From NCBI GenBank assembly GCA_039105265.1, contig JAPFFF010000005.1, positions 3,271,501 through 3,335,500 of the forward strand: DNA of 64,000 bases. Reading direction: 5' to 3'. Shown one piece after another: positions 39,601 through 49,561 of the stretch. The position numbers and the translations under genes are program-made. This DNA is from Tritrichomonas musculus. Its lineage: Eukaryota > Parabasalia > Tritrichomonadida > Tritrichomonadidae. The notes below the pieces were generated by a model, which ran no database searches, was not told where the DNA came from, and saw nothing but the letters and a program-made list of their open reading frames with translations. Position 1 is the stretch's first letter. Every line of letters starts with the position of its first letter.

Positions 39601-40743
39601 AATCTTGGAAGGTTTATTGGCCAAACTGCGCATAAATGTAACATAAAAGAGTTTCCGACGGTAATATTTAATAATTGATAAATTGTTTCCCTTTGAGGCA
39701 ACTATAAAGCTGTTTTTGTCAAATTTACAATCTGAATATGAAACAGCAGTTGACATGAAGTTGGTGATTTCGCAAAGGCTTTTCCAGCCTTTACCAAGGG
39801 AAAAACTTAAAAGTAAAGTTGTGTGGCGTTGAATAACAGCAATTGCATTTTCATCACTAGCTGGAAAGAAAACGCCAACAAGTCTATTAAACGTGATTGT
39901 AGGGAAAAGGGAAACTGTTGTTTTCTCTTTAATAAATCCATAAAATATGCGAGTTTGTGTAACGAAATAAAAAATGTCATTGAGATGTGGATGAAAGCCG
40001 CATTGAACAAAAATTTTTGAGTTTTTTATATCAAAAAATGCTGAAGTTGAAAATGTATTTGTCGCATTAGAATTAAAATTGGGGTTACTATTAAAAGGTG
40101 TATTTTGCGTTGAAGTGATTGAGTTTAATTTATTTTGTATATCAGGATCTTCTTCAAAAGAACCTGTAAATAGTTGTGAAGGTGATTCGTTATAAATTAA
40201 ATCATATATAGCAAATTTCCCTTGATTCGATGCTACCATTAGCATTTGACAATCATTCTCATTGGTGTGGAGCTGTTCGATTGGAAATGAACATGATACA
40301 GACCAAAATTTATCATATGTTAGAGCTTTTTCTGTTGATTTTTCCAATGATACCGAAATTAAGTCACCATTTTGGCATCCAACAAAAAAATGATTTGAAT
40401 GAATATTCGACCATTCAGATGATGTTATGGCTGATTCTGAAAGTGGAAATGTAGAAATAATAGAAAATGATGGAACATCAAATAATATCACGCTTCCATT
40501 ATCAAATCCAACTAATAAAATAAGTGGTATTATTCCTTCTAAATCATATGAATTGCACCAGGAAATAGTGGTAATAAGGTTATCAAAAGCCTTAGCTGAT
40601 GATATAGCTTTTAAGCCTTTAGGTGTATTTTTATATATAGAAAGTAGGTTGAACGAGGCAGAAGCAATAAATCCATGGCGTGAACAAGAAAGTTGTGGTG
40701 GAGATGAATGATTTGAACAGTAGGGCCACTCGGAAACTTGCAT
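36646..40743 (-). CDS. Large WD-repeat protein with helical C terminus (possibly WDR11-like)
   Basis: The 1,365-residue protein begins with beta-propeller-type repeats (about 1-900). Recognisable blades are GFIASASFNLLSIYKN, LLVGFDNGSVILFDVPSF, FFVGCQNGDLISVSLE and MLMVASNQGKFAIYDL. Ser/Asn-rich loops break the propeller (about 500-560 and 770-840). An acidic coiled segment with EEKEKEFEEKEEELEQKE lies at about 1010-1060. The end (about 1110-1350) is a helical solenoid with VPFLLGLKRFDEAARYLDDY. Two propellers plus a solenoid are typical of coat, IFT and WDR11-type trafficking proteins. The start (GFIASASFNLLSIY, then HSN-type spacing) is closest to WDR11 in my recall, but this is uncertain. 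No initiator-like sequence is obvious before the ATG. Confidence 0.75.
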   Translation of the reverse strand: MQVSEWPYCSNHSSPPQLSCSRHGFIASASFNLLSIYKNTPKGLKAISSAKAFDNLITTISWCNSYDLEGIIPLILLVGFDNGSVILFDVPSFSIISTFPLSESAITSSEWSNIHSNHFFVGCQNGDLISVSLEKSTEKALTYDKFWSVSCSFPIEQLHTNENDCQMLMVASNQGKFAIYDLIYNESPSQLFTGSFEEDPDIQNKLNSITSTQNTPFNSNPNFNSNATNTFSTSAFFDIKNSKIFVQCGFHPHLNDIFYFVTQTRIFYGFIKEKTTVSLFPTITFNRLVGVFFPASDENAIAVIQRHTTLLLSFSLGKGWKSLCEITNFMSTAVSYSDCKFDKNSFIVASKGNNLSIIKYYRRKLFYVTFMRSLANKPSKIAVNSSFYAFIVAHSKTQPYNPTNNLFLYLAPQITCMTDLSIVYNINLNHNYNRNYCSTSNFNANSSNRVSNGILFVTQIEWITDTDLIFSARCQDNKHKLFYFNYERRELLSILKPQLEFLFLEKPNDFRPSTPNSLKQASAIGATTSINNSSNLKLNLNSENSENSNIKLSEIARSGQDSGTNMSSPQMIVNGSSNNMISSSILVSSTNNFTPAALMNPLFTSYYSTLVNNDLSIRFIVHRNQKYFAATIGNSTIVFFKVTQSETPKPLLFQNSSVVILPEPAAVSFIDEAGNDDKITIFYKDRIDICSILPAPPVSPPSSSLSSSDNSITFELICSYQYHSVLRYTPMIAHSFTPTFHLIILENGEIGIVKVKNDDNANKKYLSREGRKMSVDSLDSEGSRKMSTDSYNLEASNVRKLSVDSIGYDNSTLTSTNNEEPHKLEGFIETLGKMTRVTCLRVANDGTTCIVIGDQQRSENVGIVVLSKSGKSKIIFPKEKQRVKCCDYVSNSIIFVNIIGSRCFSFYSLEDRVKIDTPHHEVRNDICTFEDLKNRMKTDIIEGKRGRIPSPFIVAHPSSALLSMLTRTSNSAAKDSEVSLNLSSSFDSSNSMFANEEMDVSTSSEEEDDDEIDSESELKIEKEVKKLNENVAKQEEVEEKEKEFEEKEEELEQKELKLTEKVSRNLNLISNNYNSSYNSSTTSNAISSSQIDFSSKSSASMIQHAASQLPPSPPASIDTHIDVSLVSLLADQLSLFYLSDLLRSVSQMYDPFCYGINMNKSHLVYYLRSFAEILGEAQPQPLNRRQAIYQKLSGDDDGTLSRLLTVGVSEDGNHTKNMLKVALSALQLNEENFQMMLDVLLENGVDEDTTDIIFFSGKYDFRAVERFVVTGEIEFAVLATRLLLDGPEKEKEKAISLIVDYFNENKRKHQVVPFLLGLKRFDEAARYLDDYGEHKCAAIVRALVVPDNENDGHVFLDYSKIPNTQ

Positions 40744-40950
40744 GATATATTAGTATTATTTAGGATTGAATATTCGAAGACTTAAATATAGAAATATCTT
40801 AATAAATATTAATTCTAGATTAATAAAAATAATCAATATACTTTAATTTTTGATTTTTAATAATTTATTTTTAATTTTTAATAATCTGATAAAATAAATG
40901 GAGCATTTGTTAGAATGTTGATATTTATCTCAAAAAGTTTCATAATTTTT

Positions 40951-40962
40951 TCTCATTATTTA
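40951..40962 (+). promoter_or_regulatory. Initiator-like sequence of the membrane protein gene
   Basis: TCTCATTATTTA abuts the ATG at 40963 and matches the trichomonad initiator well. The window-wide TCAAAAAGT word lies at 40930-40938, about 20 bases upstream. Together they favour the start at 40963 over the ATG at 40915. Confidence 0.5.
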
Positions 40963-41421
40963 ATGTCTTTTGAGTATGTTGAATTCCAAAGAGTAAAAAC
41001 TTCCAAGCCTAAAAAAAGCGCACAATCTTTTGCATTTAGTAGGCCAAATTCATTTTCTACAACATCTTCATATAATGGCAAAAAAAATTCCAACCTTTCG
41101 CCTTTGTATACAAATTATGGAAATTCACCTACCGCTCAAAAAGGTGCAAGCAGCTCTAATTTATTTTACTATATTATTTCATTAATTAAATCAATTTTTT
41201 CATTTCTATATCTATTCGTTACAGATTTTTCTATGAAACGAGTTAAAGATATGCTATATACAATATTGGACTATGCCTTTCTTAAACCTTATCGTGCAAT
41301 TAAAAATAATAAAGTTTTTATAATCGTGATTTTTAGTGTAATTCTAATTATGTGCATGGGATTTGTTATGGATTTTGCTAGAGATAGTCATTATCTAATC
41401 ACAATTATAAAGCCAGAATAA
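40963..41421 (+). CDS. Small protein with two predicted membrane segments
   Basis: I do not recognise this 152-residue protein. It begins MSFEYVEFQRVKTSKPKK and has a Ser/Asn/Lys-rich N-terminal half without order. A hydrophobic stretch FYYIISLIKSIFSFLYLFV (about residues 67-86) and a stronger one VFIIVIFSVILIMCMGFVM (about 119-138) follow. The end is short and lacks an ER-retrieval motif. Both parts suggest an integral protein of the inner membrane system. The frame is also open 16 codons further upstream, where residues are hydrophobic too, but an initiator-like sequence sits directly before Met17, so 40963 was chosen. The stop forms AATAAAAC. Confidence 0.65.
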   Translation: MSFEYVEFQRVKTSKPKKSAQSFAFSRPNSFSTTSSYNGKKNSNLSPLYTNYGNSPTAQKGASSSNLFYYIISLIKSIFSFLYLFVTDFSMKRVKDMLYTILDYAFLKPYRAIKNNKVFIIVIFSVILIMCMGFVMDFARDSHYLITIIKPE

Positions 41422-41714
41422 AACATGTAATTTTATTTTATAATAATGCCAAGTTTTTTTTTCCCAATTCTATTCATTTATTTGCTATAAATGTTTTATT
41501 AAGGTAAAACAAATAAATGGTCGTTATATCTATAATTAAATATAATACCTAGATATTTAATAATTATTGAAAATAGGGATTCCAAAGATTGTTTGCAAAA
41601 GTAGCAACAATGCTTTCAACAATAAAATATGGAATTAATTTATAACAAAAAAAAAAAAAAATTATTATTTCCGATTAAATAAAGTCTTTATTAAAACCTT
41701 AAATTTTAATCGCT

Positions 41715-42302
41715 TTAAATTAATTTAGCATCTTTAAGATTTTGTTCAACGAATTGCCAGTTGACAACATTCCAGTATTTGTTGAAGTATTCTGCTTTAC
41801 GGTTTTCATAATCAATGTACCATGAGTGTTCCCAGGTGTCAACAGCAAGAAGTGGAACGCCATTATCTTTGACTGGATTAGCTGCATTGGAGTATTGGTT
41901 GATTGAAATTGTGCCATCCTGGTTCTTTGCCAAATAGCACCAGCCACTTCCAAAGAGTGTGGATGCCTTTTGAACGAATTGTTCCTTGAACTTGTCAACA
42001 CCTCCGAAATGCTTGGTGAGGAATGTGTTAACAGCGGCTGGAATTTCTTGATGTTGGGCTGTGAGGCATTTCCAGAAGAATGTGTGGTTGTAATGTTGTG
42101 CAACATTGTTAAAGATTGGGCCTGTAGCATGCTTTAAGATTTCCTCGATGGATTTTCCTTTAAATTCACTTTCTGGAACAATCTTGTTTGCTGTATCAAC
42201 ATAGCCTTGGTGGTGCTTTGTAACGTGAATTTGGACAGCATGTGCTGTAAGAAATCCTGGAAGTCCTGATTCAAGGAAAGGAACTGGATCAATATGGAAC
42301 AT
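41715..42302 (-). CDS. Iron superoxide dismutase
   Basis: The 195-residue enzyme is a textbook Fe-SOD, converting superoxide to oxygen and hydrogen peroxide. All four metal ligands are present: His26 (QIHVTKHHQGY), His73 (NVAQHYNHTFFW), Asp155 and His159 (LLAVDTWEHSWYIDY). Gln69, in the place typical of iron rather than manganese enzymes, is present too, as is the GSGWCYL segment. There is no N-terminal targeting extension, which suggests the cytosol, as in trichomonads and other anaerobic protists. Codon use is richer in C and G than in neighbouring genes, which is common for highly expressed genes. A near-perfect initiator lies just before the start and the stop forms TTTAAAGC. Confidence 0.97.
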   Translation of the reverse strand: MFHIDPVPFLESGLPGFLTAHAVQIHVTKHHQGYVDTANKIVPESEFKGKSIEEILKHATGPIFNNVAQHYNHTFFWKCLTAQHQEIPAAVNTFLTKHFGGVDKFKEQFVQKASTLFGSGWCYLAKNQDGTISINQYSNAANPVKDNGVPLLAVDTWEHSWYIDYENRKAEYFNKYWNVVNWQFVEQNLKDAKLI

Positions 42303-42306
42303 TTGT

Positions 42307-42320
42307 TAAATGAAATGATT
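42307..42320 (-). promoter_or_regulatory. Initiator-like sequence of Fe-SOD
   Basis: On the minus strand it reads AATCATTTCATTTA, four bases before the ATG. It is the best match in the window to the trichomonad TCA-Y-T-W-Y-TCATTA initiator. Confidence 0.6.
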
Positions 42321-42861
42321 AATTGTTCAATTCTTTTTTTTCAAAACTTAACGAGCTTATCAAACAATTAGCGTTATCATACCTTTTTATTTTCAATTAA
42401 TATCTTATTATTTTTTAAAACATATAATAAAATTTTTATTTAATTTTTTTATAAAAATACTTTATTATGCAAAAATATAAAATAATGTTTTGTTTCTTAA
42501 TAAATTCTAAAAATATTTGAATTTTTTAACGCATGTTATATATTTCACCAACATGAATTCATTAGGATATAATTGAAAATAAATGATCGGCTTTAAAATA
42601 AAAAAGAAAAAGTATACAATTCATTGTTGATTAAAATAAAACTATTTTTTATTCACAAAACATTTGTTTAATTAGACCTTCTGATTTATATATGTAATAT
42701 AAAAGCATAATTTTTTATGGTAAAATAGGATATTGGGTCTTTTATTTGGTGATAAATTATTGTTTTTTTTTTAAATTTTTGATAATATTGACATATATAA
42801 ATTATATAATGAAACTTTTAAACCGATTTTTCAACAGGAAAAAAAAAAAAAAAATAAACTG

Positions 42862-43061
42862 TTTACAGTAGGTAAAAATATCTTGGACCATTCAAATTGT
42901 TTTTGACCGACTGAAAATTTTGAATTAGCTCATTGAAAATGATATAAAAAACAAATAAAAAATTTCAAAGAATTTATTTTAAATTTCATTAACCTCATAC
43001 AAAATATTCAGTTGGTCCAAGACAATTTGAATCGGTCCTAGACATTTCAACTTACTGTAAA
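42862..43061. mobile_element. Foldback MITE, GGACCATTCAAATTG family
   Basis: TTTACAGTA at the left is mirrored by TACTGTAAA at the right, with further inverted blocks TCTTGGACC and GTTTTTGACCGACTGAA. A related partial copy, in inverse orientation, lies at 63790-63911. There is no gene. Confidence 0.75.
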
Positions 43062-43190
43062 TGTTTAATCTCATATCTTTATTTCTAAAGAAATTTTTTA
43101 ATCAAAAAAATATAAATAATATAAATAATCTTTTTAAAAAACATAAATATAAAAATTTTATTTTTCACTGAATGAATAACAAGATATAGT

Positions 43191-43528
43191 TTAAGGGACC
43201 ACTATCAAATTCTATGTTAAAAATTCTATGAGTTATCACAAAATTAATTGACTTAAAAAAAATTATTTCTTGAGTATTTTTGCTATATTTTGGTATATAT
43301 AAATTATATAAATTACATATCATTTATTTCTATTCTTCTTTTAAGCCTATTCCCTTTTTTCAATAAAAATTTAAAAGTTGAAAGGAGTAAAAATTTTATA
43401 AAAATGATCGGAATGGTGAAATTTTAAAGTTTTAAACTTTTTCCGAGATAACAACTATTGAATTTTCTTTTCTATGAGTTTTCTCAATATTGAAATGTTT
43501 ACAAAAAAATATGATAGTGGTCCCTTAA
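43191..43528. mobile_element. TTAA-bounded MITE, perhaps piggyBac-derived
   Basis: TTAAGGGACCACTATCA at 43191-43207 has a perfect mirror at 43512-43528. TTAA at both ends is the target choice of piggyBac transposons, and the next bases would then be GGG. The inside has no gene. The superfamily is inferred from the ends alone. Confidence 0.7.
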
Positions 43529-43804
43529 AAGTTTTTATTCAAAATATTCATATCAACTTGATATTATCAACCAAGATAATTATAAAAGATTAAGATAAAA
43601 AAGATGAATGTATTTATGATCTTTGGAATCCAATTACTTAGTTTATAAGGTACAAATCTAGTACGTTATAAATTGAGAGAAAGAACGTTATATATTTGAG
43701 ACCCTTACCCTATTGAAAAAGTTTTATTTTGAATGAGTGTCAGATTTGAAATTCTGAACTTTATTTTTTTTTTATAAAATTTTTATGATAAAAATATTTT
43801 TTTT

Positions 43805-44423
43805 TATAAAGTCGGATTCAAAATGCTTAGGACATTCTCTCAAAAAAATTCTGATAAAAGTGAAAAACAAAATTTTCAATTGAATACTAATAAAATCTCA
43901 TTTATTTTAAGCCAAGAAGAGCAATATGAATAAATCATACGCAAAAAAAGCATTTTAAAAAAAGAATCACCACTTTAAAACATCTCGAGAATAGATATTT
44001 ATGCTCCAGATAGAAATTTCTTGAATTATTATAAATAAGCTAGGCTTTATATTGGTGGTCATTTTAGGTTGGAAATGACCAGTATTAAAGCATTTTATAG
44101 CTCCAAGTGACCGGTTGCCAAAAAGTGGTCATTGACTATTTAAAGCCTAGTAAATAAGATTAATGCTAGGTTTTACTATCCAGACGAGTTTTCATAGAAA
44201 AAGTCATAGAACTATCCCTATCCACTTTCAATTTTATCTTTTAGGTCTCAATAAAAAGATTTCTTCTAAAGTTTTCTTTTTAAATTTTCGTTTTATTTGA
44301 GCTTGACACTTTTTCATTTTCTGAGTATCTCTGAATTTCTTGCATGCAGCTTGGGACACTTTTGAATGGATTTCTATGGTAATTTAAAAAGTTTGTCCCA
44401 AGCTAATTGAATCCGACTTTATA
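43805..44423. mobile_element. TATAAAGTCGGATTCA element, middle layer of nest
   Basis: A 30-base imperfect inverted repeat (TATAAAGTCGGATTCA, then GCTT and GGACA) bounds this segment. The element lies within 43647-44491 and contains the hAT-like element below. There is no gene. Confidence 0.75.
44040..44150. mobile_element. 111-base hAT-like MITE with 8-base target duplication, inner layer
   Basis: Inverted ends CTAGGCTTTA and TAAAGCCTAG are flanked on both sides by TAAATAAG (44032-44039 and 44151-44158). An 8-base duplication and CTAG/TAGG-type ends suit the hAT superfamily. Being clean and innermost, it is the youngest layer. Confidence 0.85.
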
Positions 44424-45239
44424 ACATGTCGTTTAGTTTAATAAAGTGTCTAAAAATTTGGCGGTTTCTAAACGTACTAGATTTGTACCTTAAGTAAAAA
44501 ACGTCAATTTTGATTTTTCATTTTATCCACTCTATAGAAATATAAAATCCATAATCTTTTACATTTATAACTTAATAATATTAACAAATTACTAATAGTT
44601 TTTATGATTACTCTGTACATTTTTTAAAAATCTACACATAAAACGTCTTCTTCTCAAATAGTTATGATACTAATCATAATTTACTTTTTTATCAATATAA
44701 AACAACCATTTTAATAATTATATTGGGATTTTCTTTTATACATTTCAATATACATTAATATTATACTTTCAATTCAATTGATAGTTTATTGAAAAAATAA
44801 AAAAAAAAAATTGCTCAAAATATGATTTTTAGAGGATTTATAGAACTTACGATAAATTCATTTCATTTTAATTTAAAATTTTATAAAAAAAAATTTGAAA
44901 TAAATCATTTTTTATATTTATCGATCGAACTTTTTCAAATAATTATATTTTAAATAAATATTTGATAATATTAGAACAGAAATCTATTTTTTTGATTAAC
45001 AAAAATTATATACTTCTTTATTATAAATAAAATAATGATTTAACCTACTTTGTAAAAGCACAATACAATATTTTTGAATATTTATTTTAAATATTTTGTG
45101 ACATGCAAATATAATTACTTTTATAAATTTTTAATTAGTATCTAAGTATATTTATGTCATAAAATAAGTTTTTATTAATTCAATTTTCAAGTAATAAATA
45201 AGACTTATTTATTCTTCTCAAATTGAAAGAACATTCAAT

Positions 45240-45660
45240 TAATCTCTCTCAAAAAAGGTATTTACACTCTTTTTCTTTGAATTTTTTTATAGGGAAAAGT
45301 ACTTGAATATGAAGAATTTTTTTATAAAAATTATGCATTTTATTATTTGATTATATATCAATTGTTTGAAAGGCTTTGGGGCCAGGATATCATACAGATT
45401 CCGAAATTTATATATTCAATTAGTTTTATATATGATAATTAATTATAATATAAAATTTCTTTATAATAAAAAACATATAATAATATTTTGAATAAATTCT
45501 AAAATTACTGAGATATTCATAGATTATTTTTTCCATGGTCAAATATAAGACCAGTTAGAGGTGAAAAATTCAATATTATCAAAATTGAAAAGCTTAGATT
45601 TAATCTCAAAATTGAAAAATGGGCTATTTAATGTCTCAAAATTGAAAGAAAGAACATTGT
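45240..45660 (+). repeat. Dispersed repeat, partner of 35960-36420
   Basis: This copy is in the opposite orientation. Shared blocks include TTTTTCTTTGAATTTTTTTA, CAATTGTTTGAAAGGCTTTG and AGGTGAAAAATTCAATATTA. The pair encloses the WD-repeat, membrane protein and Fe-SOD genes. Confidence 0.8.
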
Positions 45661-46727
45661 ATTTAAAATTCATTTACTGCAAAATATCAAAGATTAATTT
45701 AAATAATTGGAAAATATTAGATTATAATAAATAATATGTATCTTTTTAAATGAACAAAATATAATTTATTTCTTAACTAAGTTTAATATAATAATTCAAT
45801 ACAGCTTTACAATCTTTATAAAGGATCATCGAACCGATAAATTGATTTTAATGATATAATATAGCTCAATAACTATCATGTTATTGATTGTTTAACAAAT
45901 AAATAATGAAATTATAAAATCAACAATTCTTTTTGAATATATTGATGGCCAAAGGGAAAAAATGGCAAAAATATAAATATTTAAGTGGAATATTTAGGAA
46001 ATATTAATGACAATAACAATATCCTTCAATTTATTGCATAATAATGAAAAAAAAAATAATTATTCAAATTATCTTGTATATCAGTTAATAATAATTGCAT
46101 AGTAGTAATAAATAAAAAATCAAATTACTATATTAATATGAAATTGAGATATAATAAATATAATTATTTTGAATTTGAATATTAAAAAAATTGTAAACCA
46201 TTCAATTCTGAAATATGCAGATATCTTTATAAATAATAAGTAATATCATTGATAATTTTGTATATAATATAAAATAAACATATTAAAGCATTAAATACAT
46301 AATATATAAGAGATCTGCTGAAAAAACAGGGTGTAAATACCTTTCTCTCAAATTGAAATAGTATTCAATCATGAACTTATCAAAAATGAAAGAGAATTCA
46401 TTTTTCAATATATCAAATTTGAATACATCTACTTTTTGAATCGAAGAAATTGAGTTAAAAAAGATGATTTGAATGAAAACTAAAAACTGTATAGAAGTTT
46501 TCGTTTGCTCAAGAGGGAAAGTTTTAATATGCATCATTTAAATCTTATATTATCATTTTCAAAAAAAATTTATCGAGTATGATTTTGGTTAACATGCCTA
46601 TTATTCAAAAAAACTTCAATTGTTAAGGACAAAAATAACGTATTTTTTGTGTTTCGATTATCATTATCTTGATATTAAATATAAAAATTAAATAATTACA
46701 ATTTTGATATAGGGTGGTTAAAAAGTA

Positions 46728-47204
46728 GACTTGTTCTTTTGAGAATCGATATCAAAAACGTCACTTTTTTGTATCTGATACTCGATTATCAGTTTACAAA
46801 TCTGATATCAAGATTATCGATTATCAAGATATCAGATATGAAATGTGATATAAAAATAATTGTAAACTTGATATCAATTACCGAGATCTCGAGATCTCAA
46901 ACAGATTTATCTTTTTTTATAATTGGTATTTGTGATTTTATAATATTTAAAAATAAACAATAGAATGTATTGATGTTTATTTTAAGATTAAAATCAAAAA
47001 AATACATTCTTTTTTATGAAATATTTGAGAATGAATTACAATCATATATTTATCAAAAAGTTTAATTGAAAATTCTGATATCAAAAGCTGAGAAAAAAAA
47101 TTCTCGATCTCTGAAATCGATCTCGAGAATCTGTGCATATTTATGTATCGATATCAAAAAGTCAATCAATTATCGATCTCGAGAATCGGAGAATAACAAG
47201 CCTA
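46728..47204. mobile_element. Inserted MULE-like non-autonomous element, 10-base target duplication
   Basis: It interrupts the left end of the mariner and is flanked by TTAAAAAGTA on both sides (46718-46727 and 47205-47214). Its ends GACTTGTT and AACAAGCCTA are inverted, with further inner symmetry (GAGAATCGATATCAAAAA and mirror). A 9-10-base duplication suits Mutator-like elements. A truncated relative lies at 50225-50455. A 74-residue open frame inside (46739-46963) looks fortuitous. Confidence 0.8.
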
Positions 47205-47373
47205 TTAAAAAGTAACTGCCACCCAATAAATATTTGTATTGAATTTAAATATTACAATGAAAATATTGAATATTGCATTCGTTAATTATGCTCTATTTTT
47301 CTGATAATTGACGTTTCATTAACGTCTTTTCAAATCCATTAAAATCCGTTAAATAAAAATTTACTTCATTTTT

Positions 47374-48404
47374 ATGGAATACGAAATTAGAGCAGTTGTT
47401 CATTTTTTGTATCTTAATCAGACATCAGTTCCAAGTGCACTTACACAACTTGTTTCAACATATGGAGAAGGATGTATATCACGAAGTGGCGTTCGTTATT
47501 GGTACAGAGAATTTAAAAATGGCCGGACTGACCTTGCTGATTTGCATCGATCCGGAAGACCTGTTGAAAACGATAGAGTTGAAGAAATACAACAAATTTT
47601 AGAATAATTTCCATTCCCTTCTTCAAGATATATATCAGCCACACTTGCCATAAGCAAAGGAAAAGTTATTAGAATTCAAAACAAGAGCTTGGTTTAAAAA
47701 AGTGCACTGCAAGATGGGTACCTCACTTTTTGAATGAGGACCAAAAGAGAAAAAGAGTGGAGTATTCTATTTTAATGCTGAAAAAGCTCACATCACTTAA
47801 TGAGAATCAAAGAGCATCAGTTGTAACAGGTGATGAGTCATGGATATTTTTGATAAATCAGCAAGAATCTGCATGGTGTGTACCTGGAGAAAATCCACCA
47901 GATTTAGAGAAGAAGATGATTAATTCAGAAAAAGTAATGATTTTTATTTCTTTCAACTGTAAAGGCATCATATCAATAAATGCTCTCCCAACAAATACAA
48001 GATTCACTAGCACATATATGTGTGAAAGCATTCTTACTGAAATGACTGAAAATGCAAATGTAGAAATCGCAAAATTTACAAAACATCATAAACTTTTACA
48101 TATTGATAATGCTCGACCTCATACAGCAAAGGCTACTTTGGCAAAAATCAAGGCGTTAGGATGGGAAAAACTTGAACACCCACCTTATTCTCCCGATATC
48201 TCTCCTTGCGACTTCTTCTTGTTTGGTTACTTGAAAAATGAACTCAAAAAGTGGCAAACAAAAAAGGTTTGTGACCTGATAAATGCAATCAAAGAAATTT
48301 GTTTAAATGTTAAACAAAAAACATGGGAAAATGTCTTTGAATCATGGATAAATCGACTTAATGCAGTTATCGAATGCAATGGAGAATATCCTCATTTTTA
48401 CTAA
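47374..48404 (+). pseudogene. Mariner transposase, two breaks
   Basis: The first part (47374-47607) is the paired helix-turn-helix domain, with FKNGRTDLADLHRSGRP. The second (47730-48404) is the catalytic domain: GDESWIF, LHIDNARPHTA and HPPYSPDISPCDFFLFGYLK. The last two Asp are separated by 34 residues, the mariner signature. The parts are joined by LGLKKCTARWVPHFLNEDQ, which is readable in the second frame from about 47690. Damage is one in-frame TAA at 47605-47607 and one frameshift near 47690, so it is a young copy of a Tvmar-like family. Confidence 0.9.
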
Positions 48405-49561
48405 AAAATAAAAGCTTAAATTCATTTTTTTAATGTCAAAAATGATGTGGCAGTTACATTTTGACCACCCTATAGTTATTAGACGTACAATTTATTGATC
48501 ATGCAGATATATTTTACAATTTCAAGAAAAAATATTGCAAAAAGCTCAGAGCAGATGAATCATAATTATATTCGCGAATTTCAAAAAAGTTTGTTATACC
48601 AAAAGAAATTCATGAATTTATTATCCAAAATAAACGATAGATTTTGTATAATAGTATAATGTTCGTGCATGACTGCTTTGGTTCAGCAGTTCCATCATTT
48701 TAAAAAATATAATAATTTGAAAATACGCCTAAAGAACTAAATCTATATATAGAAACAGGACAAATATGGGCTGCTTCTAATTCATGTGGTTGGTAAACAA
48801 GAATTTCTATTCTAATATGATCGATAATTTTTTTTAATTTGGATATTGAATTTTAGATCAATATATGAAAAAAAAGGCTATATTATTCTTGGATGAGCAC
48901 CTGTTACAAGATGAGCAATATTGATGTTAAATATTACCACCACACACCACACATCTGTTACAAATGTTTGACGTGTTTTTAGATAGCTCAACAATATGTT
49001 TACGTTCAGATCATTATCTATTATCTTGAAAATAACTATAAGACTTAATAAATAAAAACAATAGAGTTTCTGAAAAATATATTCTCGTATATACAATTAT
49101 GAATTCAATAACAATTCATTCCAAAAAACAAAAAACAATAATAATTATTATAAAAAGAACATTTCAGGATTTGATTTATAAATAATTGTGATTGAATTTC
49201 CAACGGTGAAAATAATGATTAGATGACAATCATGAGTTAACTCACCTTTTGTAGCCGTTTTTCAGCTGTTGAAATTAGTAGAGGTATTAATGTTACTCTG
49301 GTACGTGTAACTGCTGCCACTATCAAAATATGATTTCGGTCTCTTTCATCGATTAGTGCAGTTCAGTTCCTTGTTGTATTTTTTTTTTAATCTTTAAACG
49401 AAACATGATTCTTCCATATTAACTATTAGCAGTGGGATAGTGGTATCTTTGTAGTTTTATTGAAGTTTTTGAAAGAGGCCATTTATATCGTTTTTTGATA
49501 CTTTTGCATGATTAGCTTCCAATGAATGTATCTTTGTGATAGATAATTCAACAGTTTTTAT

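Larger units (their letters stand above)
43647..44491. mobile_element. AAGGTACAAATC-family element, long copy, outer layer of nest
   Basis: The outer ends AAGGTACAAATCTAGTACG and CGTACTAGATTTGTACCTT mirror each other over 21 bases without mismatch. The short copy at 19719-19961 shares them. The length is inflated by two inner elements. Confidence 0.82.
42303..46709. other. Intergenic repeat region
   Basis: This 4.4 kb stretch has no gene. It contains a 200-base foldback (42862-43061), a TTAA-bounded MITE (43191-43528), a three-layer nest (43647-44491) and one copy of a dispersed repeat (45240-45660). A hydrophobic open frame at 46283-46537 has no recognisable features. Confidence 0.6.
46710..48472 (+). 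mobile_element. Mariner element with another element inserted in its left end
   Basis: TAGGGTGGT at 46710 and ACCACCCTA ending at 48472 are flanked by TA on both sides, as mariners require. The right terminus continues inwards CAAAATGTAACTGCCAC; the same sequence on the left is split after GGTTAAAAAGTA by a 477-base insertion (46728-47204) and resumes with TTAAAAAGTAACTGCCAC. Without the insertion the element is about 1.28 kb, the usual mariner size. Confidence 0.9.

Noticed and set aside
38595-40711. Several open frames opposite and within the WD-repeat gene
   Set aside because: All are short, lack motifs and are explained by the long coding frame on the minus strand.
41720-42130. 136-residue frame overlapping Fe-SOD
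   Set aside because: It is a shadow in another frame on the same strand as a certain gene.
46739-46963. 74-residue open frame as a gene
   Set aside because: It lies wholly in the inserted non-autonomous element and has no counterpart frame in the related copy at 50225-50455.
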